Source: JADLHS01 sp044225555 (lineage in GTDB: Bacteria > Verrucomicrobiota > Verrucomicrobiia > Limisphaerales > JADLHS01). Taken from it: a DNA stretch of 64,000 nt. Under the pieces are notes generated by a model. That model made no database searches. It saw only the letters and a program-made list of their open reading frames with translations, and was not told the DNA's origin. Position numbers and translations under genes: made by a program. The number at the start of each line of letters is the position of its first letter. The stretch's first letter is position 1. The DNA lies in assembly GCA_044225555.1 (NCBI GenBank), contig JBGAIM010000001.1, positions 496,001 to 560,000 of the forward strand, in the 5' to 3' direction. Positions 60,192 through 64,000 of the stretch are shown here, in pieces.

Positions 60192-61154
60192 TTAAAAGTA
60201 GCGAACAAAGGTTTTTTTCCGGAGCTTGTCAATGTACTGCCTTTGCAGCCGTTCCCGCTCCTGGGTCACCAAATTTCTTTCAATTTCACTCTGGACCTCT
60301 GCCAAGGGTTTGCTGTGTGCGGAGCGGTGATCCTCAACCAGCATGAGATAAATCGCCTGCGGGGTGTCTATGATACCGCTCAACTCGCCCGGCTTGAGGG
60401 AAAAAGCGACTTCTGCCAATTCCTTGCGCAAAACACTGCGCTCAACCCAGCCCCAATCGCCCCCCTGGCTGCGTTGCGAGCCTTGGGAATAAATGCCTGC
60501 CATCTCGGAAAAGGCCGCTCCCTCCTTAAGTTTCACGAGGATTTCGCCCGCCAGTCGCTGGACGGGCTCAGCGTCTTCCGCAACCGGTTTATTCAAGACA
60601 ATCATCCGGAGCTTGATCTGTTCCTCGACTTTGAAATCATTTTTCTTCTCGAGATAATAACGCGCTATCTTATTTGGTGAGACGACGGAATCTTGGTAAA
60701 CGTTCTTTGCCTGAAGTTGCCGGACAATGAAGCGATCTCGCGCCTGTTGCCGCCACTTTTCATACGTTATGCCTTGTGCCTGAAGTGTCTTGGTGAGAGT
60801 AGCTCGATCACCAAACCGCGCCTTGATCTCCTCCTGAACTACCTCTTCAATAATGCTGTCTGGAAGTGCATAGCCCGAGGATTTGAAGTCGTACAGGATC
60901 AACTGTTGTTGCACGGCTCTTTCCAGACTGTCGCGCCGCGCCTCACTGATCTTTTGCTCGTAAAGCGCGGGTTGTCGCCCATACTGGCGTAGCAATTCAC
61001 TTGCGAGCATCAGCGCCTCCGCCTCAACCTCGCCGTAGGTAATCGCTGACTCATCAACGACAGCATTGACCCCATTTGCGAGTTGAGCAAATGACGAGAG
61101 GCTGATGCCCAACAAGCCAAGGCAAGCAACTAGTTTTGCAAGACTGACATTCAT
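60192..61154 (-). CDS. SurA-like periplasmic peptidyl-prolyl isomerase
   Basis: A 320-residue exported protein. A signal peptide (LVACLGLLGISLSSFAQ) is followed by a SurA N-terminal chaperone part (VNAVVDESAITYGEVEAEAL) and one PpiC parvulin domain in the C-terminal half (KLRMIVLNK, LKEGAAFSEMAGIYSQGSQR, GGDWGWV, LKPGELSGIIDTPQAIYLML). SurA aids folding of outer-membrane proteins, which fits a Gram-negative envelope with several barrel proteins. It has one PpiC domain instead of two. The ATG at 61154 starts MNVSLAKL; an upstream frame adds only linker. Confidence 0.88.
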   Translation of the reverse strand: MNVSLAKLVACLGLLGISLSSFAQLANGVNAVVDESAITYGEVEAEALMLASELLRQYGRQPALYEQKISEARRDSLERAVQQQLILYDFKSSGYALPDSIIEEVVQEEIKARFGDRATLTKTLQAQGITYEKWRQQARDRFIVRQLQAKNVYQDSVVSPNKIARYYLEKKNDFKVEEQIKLRMIVLNKPVAEDAEPVQRLAGEILVKLKEGAAFSEMAGIYSQGSQRSQGGDWGWVERSVLRKELAEVAFSLKPGELSGIIDTPQAIYLMLVEDHRSAHSKPLAEVQSEIERNLVTQERERLQRQYIDKLRKKTFVRYF

Positions 61155-61637
61155 CGAATTTCGGCTGATGCTAGGGACGTCGCGCGAGCGGGTCAAGTGT
61201 GCCCCCGAATTTAGAGGCTATGTGCAGAAGGTGAGTGGACAATCATGGGCCTTTCCGCTAAACCACCGCCGACCAAATGATGAGCAGGAATCGGTGGACA
61301 TTTGGTCCGGTTGCCCGAAGATTCTGTGAGGACGGTCAAGGTGCTTCAACGCGTGAATTACATCTGCTCGATTTCCACAGCTCTCACCCCGTACAGGCGA
61401 TGAGGGCCTTATGACCTACTTTATTTAGTCGGGTGGCTGATCGGAAATCACCGCTCAATAATATTTATAAGTATTTTATTTGGTGTATGATACAAATATG
61501 TTTCGAGTCTATTGTGCATCGGGTCGCTTCGGCAGGTGCAGACTTGTTGAGTAGCTTCATGCGCAGCCGATTCGCTGTTTTTACAGTCGTTGGTCGTCGA
61601 CAACACAAATCGGTAAACCACTAATCAGTAGCAAGCA
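61155..61637. other. Long intergenic region before mnmG, AT-rich in its right half
   Basis: About 480 bases without a convincing gene. An open plus-strand frame near 61433-61624 has no start context or homology I recognise. AT-rich stretches around 61440-61500 (TATTTATAAGTATTTTATT) may hold the mnmG promoter. No riboswitch or tRNA was recognised. Confidence 0.5.
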
Positions 61638-63560
61638 ATGTTCATCTATCCGAAGAAGTACGACGTGATTGTCGTCGGTGCAGGTCATGCGGGAATAGAG
61701 GCCGCGCTCGCGGCTGCCCGTTTAGGCCATCAAGTTCTGCTGCTAACGATGAACGCTGATACAATTGGCCAAATGTCATGCAATCCTGCGATTGGAGGTC
61801 AAGCGAAGGGGCAACTTGTTAGAGAGATAGACGCTCTGGGTGGCGAGATGGGGATCGCCACCGATATGACGGGAATTCAATTCAGAATGTTAAATACAAA
61901 GAAGGGCCCCGCTGTTTGGTCCCCCCGGGCGCAGTGCGACAAGAAGGCTTACCAATTCAGGATGAAGTGGGTTTGTGAGCGCGAACCGTTGTTGGATGTA
62001 AAACAAGGTCATACAACCGAAATATTGCATGAGGATGGCAGCGTTATCGGCGTACAGACATCAATTGGTGTAAGGTTCCTTGGAACTGCTGTGATCATTA
62101 CGACGGGCACATTCCTGAAAGGGCTCATGCACATTGGCCTAGGCCAAGAGGCAGGCGGCAGGTCGGGTGAGCCCTCATCAACAGGCATATCCGGGTCCTT
62201 ACAAAAGATCGGATTGGAACTGGGTCGGCTTAAGACAGGCACTCCCCCGAGACTTCTTAGGAGTTCAATTGATTTCTCCAAAACACAGATTCAACAGGGC
62301 GACCTTCCAATTCCGTATTTCAGTTTTTGGCATGAGACTACGTTCCACGTGGAACAAGAAGTACCTAGTGATGTCCGCAGTTTTGATGGGCACTCTCCTA
62401 AGGGTTCATTACTTGAAAGAGGAAATGCCCAAGTCGCATGCCACATTACCAGAACAACCGAACGCACTGCTGCCATTATTCGGCAAAACATTCACCTTTC
62501 TCCACTGTATGCGGGCATCATCGAAGGGGTAGGGCCGCGATATTGTCCATCAATCGAGGACAAAATCATGCGGTTTACCGAGAAGGAAAGCCATCAGATA
62601 TTTCTTGAACCTGAAGGGATAGCTACCGATGAGTTCTACATCAATGGGCTGTCAACCTGTCTGCCATTTAGCGTTCAGATAGAGCTTGTTCGCTCAATCA
62701 TAGGTTGCGAAAATGCCGAAATACTGCGCCCTGCCTATGCTGTGGAATATGATTTTGTGCTTCCAACGCAGCTGAAACCAACACTCGAGACAAAGCTGTG
62801 CAGGAATCTCTTCCTGGCCGGCCAGATCAATGGGACCTCCGGCTATGAAGAGGCGGCAGCGCAGGGGCTGATGGCTGGGATCAATGCTGCACGTTCGGTG
62901 GCAGGGTGTGAGCCAATTGTCCTTCGACGCGATCAAGCATACATTGGAGTGCTGATTGACGATTTGGTGACGAAGGGGACGGTTGAGCCGTATCGCATGT
63001 TCACCTCTCGGGCTGAGCATCGCCTCCTACTGCGACAAGATAACGCTGATCTTAGGCTATGTGAACTCGGGCACGGGATCGGCCTTCTGCCAGCATCAAA
63101 GTATGCTCGATTTTGTGAAAAGCGCCGAAGGCTTGAGATTGAAATGGGGCGGCTAAACAACACTCGCGAAGGGAAAGATACTCTCGCTCAAATTCTCAAG
63201 CGATCTGAAACGTCTTATGAGACACTTCCGCAGCGAGATGAGTCACTCCCAGAAGTAGTAGCTCGCCAACTAGAAATTGAGATAAAATATGCAGGTTATA
63301 TTGCGAGACAATCGGCTGAAGTGGAAAGAATTAGAGGCTTGGATGAAAAAGGGATTCCCAGTGACTTCGATTTCTCCTTGGTGCCGAGTCTAAGGTTGGA
63401 AGCGAGGCAGAAGCTCGACCACATCAGGCCGAAAACTATCGGCCAGGCTACGCGGATATCCGGGGTTTCACCCGCTGACATATCGATCTTGGTGATATGG
63501 CTTCGAAAGTACAAAGCACAGTCGGCTAGGCCCGAAAACCCTGCAGCTGACGCCCAATAG
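61638..63560 (+). CDS. mnmG: tRNA uridine-34 carboxymethylaminomethyl modification enzyme MnmG
   Basis: A 640-residue MnmG (GidA). The FAD-binding motif VVGAGHAGIEAALAAARLG, the family motifs SCNPAIGGQAKGQLVREIDA and LGGEMGIATDMTGIQFRML, RTTERTAAIIRQNI, NGTSGYEEAAAQGLMAGINA and PYRMFTSRAEHRLLLRQ are all present. With MnmE it modifies U34 of several tRNAs in the wobble position. The enzyme is essentially complete and ends in a C-terminal helical domain with GVSPADISILVIWLRKY. The gene has a lower GC content than most of the window (about 47 percent in sample lines), as does the DNA just before it. The partner gene mnmE is not in the window. Confidence 0.96.
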   Translation: MFIYPKKYDVIVVGAGHAGIEAALAAARLGHQVLLLTMNADTIGQMSCNPAIGGQAKGQLVREIDALGGEMGIATDMTGIQFRMLNTKKGPAVWSPRAQCDKKAYQFRMKWVCEREPLLDVKQGHTTEILHEDGSVIGVQTSIGVRFLGTAVIITTGTFLKGLMHIGLGQEAGGRSGEPSSTGISGSLQKIGLELGRLKTGTPPRLLRSSIDFSKTQIQQGDLPIPYFSFWHETTFHVEQEVPSDVRSFDGHSPKGSLLERGNAQVACHITRTTERTAAIIRQNIHLSPLYAGIIEGVGPRYCPSIEDKIMRFTEKESHQIFLEPEGIATDEFYINGLSTCLPFSVQIELVRSIIGCENAEILRPAYAVEYDFVLPTQLKPTLETKLCRNLFLAGQINGTSGYEEAAAQGLMAGINAARSVAGCEPIVLRRDQAYIGVLIDDLVTKGTVEPYRMFTSRAEHRLLLRQDNADLRLCELGHGIGLLPASKYARFCEKRRRLEIEMGRLNNTREGKDTLAQILKRSETSYETLPQRDESLPEVVARQLEIEIKYAGYIARQSAEVERIRGLDEKGIPSDFDFSLVPSLRLEARQKLDHIRPKTIGQATRISGVSPADISILVIWLRKYKAQSARPENPAADAQ

Positions 63561-63568
63561 ATTGTTTT

Positions 63569-64000
63569 TCAGCCAACGCTGCCTTCCAGGCTCACCCCGA
63601 GTAATTTCTGAGCTTCAACCGCGAATTCCATTGGAAGCTCCTTGAACACCTCTTTGCAAAAACCATTAACGATCATATTGACGGCATCTTGAGTCGCCAA
63701 GCCGCGTTGATTGCAATAGAAGATCTGGTCTTCACCGATTTTTGAGGTCGTCGCTTCGTGTTCCACTGAAGACGATGAGTTTTTCACCTCGATATAGGGG
63801 AACGTATGGGCGCCGCACTTTGCTCCAATAAGCATTGAATCGCATTGAGAGAAGTTGCGAGCGCCAGTCGCGCTTTTGCGAATCTCCACCAGCCCGCGAT
63901 AGCTGTTTTGTCCGTGACCAGCCGAGATGCCTTTGGAGACTATGGTGCTGCTGGTGTTTTTGCCGACGTGAACCATTTTCGTCCCGGTGTCAGCTTGCTG
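63569..64000 (-). CDS. sufB: Fe-S cluster scaffold protein SufB (5' part beyond window)
   Basis: The frame runs off the right edge. The visible 143 residues are the C-terminal part of SufB: TGTKMVHVGKNTSSTIVSKG, HGQNSYRGLVEIRKSATG, the conserved cysteine in FSQCDSMLIG, HTFPYIEVKNSSSSVEHEAT and the C-terminal FCKEVFKELPMEFAVEAQKL. SufB with SufC and SufD builds Fe-S clusters. The start lies outside the window. Codon use is more AT-rich than in most genes here, as in mnmG. Confidence 0.93.
   Translation of the reverse strand, partial: QQADTGTKMVHVGKNTSSTIVSKGISAGHGQNSYRGLVEIRKSATGARNFSQCDSMLIGAKCGAHTFPYIEVKNSSSSVEHEATTSKIGEDQIFYCNQRGLATQDAVNMIVNGFCKEVFKELPMEFAVEAQKLLGVSLEGSVG

Noticed and set aside
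61433..61624. 63-residue open frame in the gap before mnmG
   Set aside because: No start context, no motif and AT-rich composition; treated as non-coding.

Overview
The window looks like chromosomal DNA from a Gram-negative, motile, exopolysaccharide-producing bacterium. It most resembles Verrucomicrobiota of the Pedosphaera/Limisphaerales type. That placement is inferred from an AFTLIELLVV pseudopilin with an H-X9-DG tail, PEP-CTERM proteins, a PadR/HAAS/VIT cassette, a secreted Asp-box protein with a typical C-terminal module, and short intergenic repeats. GC content is near 60 percent by hand count of sample lines. It drops to about 47 percent in sample lines inside mnmG near the right end.

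Layout: 1-6.0 kb is a phosphorelay cluster (partial receiver, three-PAS kinase, receiver, 1070-residue hybrid kinase). 6.0-14.7 kb is a flagellar region on the minus strand: HD-GYP regulator, a FliT-like protein, FliS, a FlgM-like protein, a lipoprotein, FliD, two flagellins and a sigma-54 activator. Four sigma-28 type promoters can be read in it, and both flagellin leaders share hairpins that present CARGGA-type loops. 14.7-17.8 kb holds ffh, tRNA-Tyr and purH. 17.8-23.5 kb is an exopolysaccharide export block (FHA protein, Wza-like, Wzc-like tyrosine kinase, outer-membrane barrel, LysM/TPR lipoprotein).

23.5-30.7 kb has small TPR, coiled-coil and GYF proteins and a MacAB-type exporter with two permeases. 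30.7-41.7 kb holds tRNA-Gln, gmhA, hisD, a barstar-like protein coupled to an MFS transporter, bioD, a NarL-type regulator, lysA and two metabolic enzymes. 41.7-46.2 kb is an accessory stretch: a PEP-CTERM protein, three truncated copies of one VOC-family gene around a secreted Asp-box protein, a cluster of short repeats and a Fic protein. 46.3-51.8 kb carries a UbiD-type decarboxylase with a repeat-derived in-frame insertion, a pseudopilin, a DEAD-box helicase and two little-known proteins. 51.8-55.5 kb is a PadR-controlled three-gene cassette ending in a HAAS-membrane-VIT-vWA-PEP-CTERM protein. The right end has an M42 peptidase, glgC, a dipeptide epimerase, pdxA, a SurA-like chaperone, mnmG and a partial sufB.

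How the parts fit: the sigma-54 activator, sigma-28 promoters, FlgM-like protein and FliS suggest a staged flagellar hierarchy, with possible post-transcriptional control of flagellin through the leaders. The HD-GYP protein next to FliS and the Wzc/Wza block suggest a motility versus matrix switch, which is inference. No CRISPR array, transposase, integrase, rRNA or phage gene was seen.
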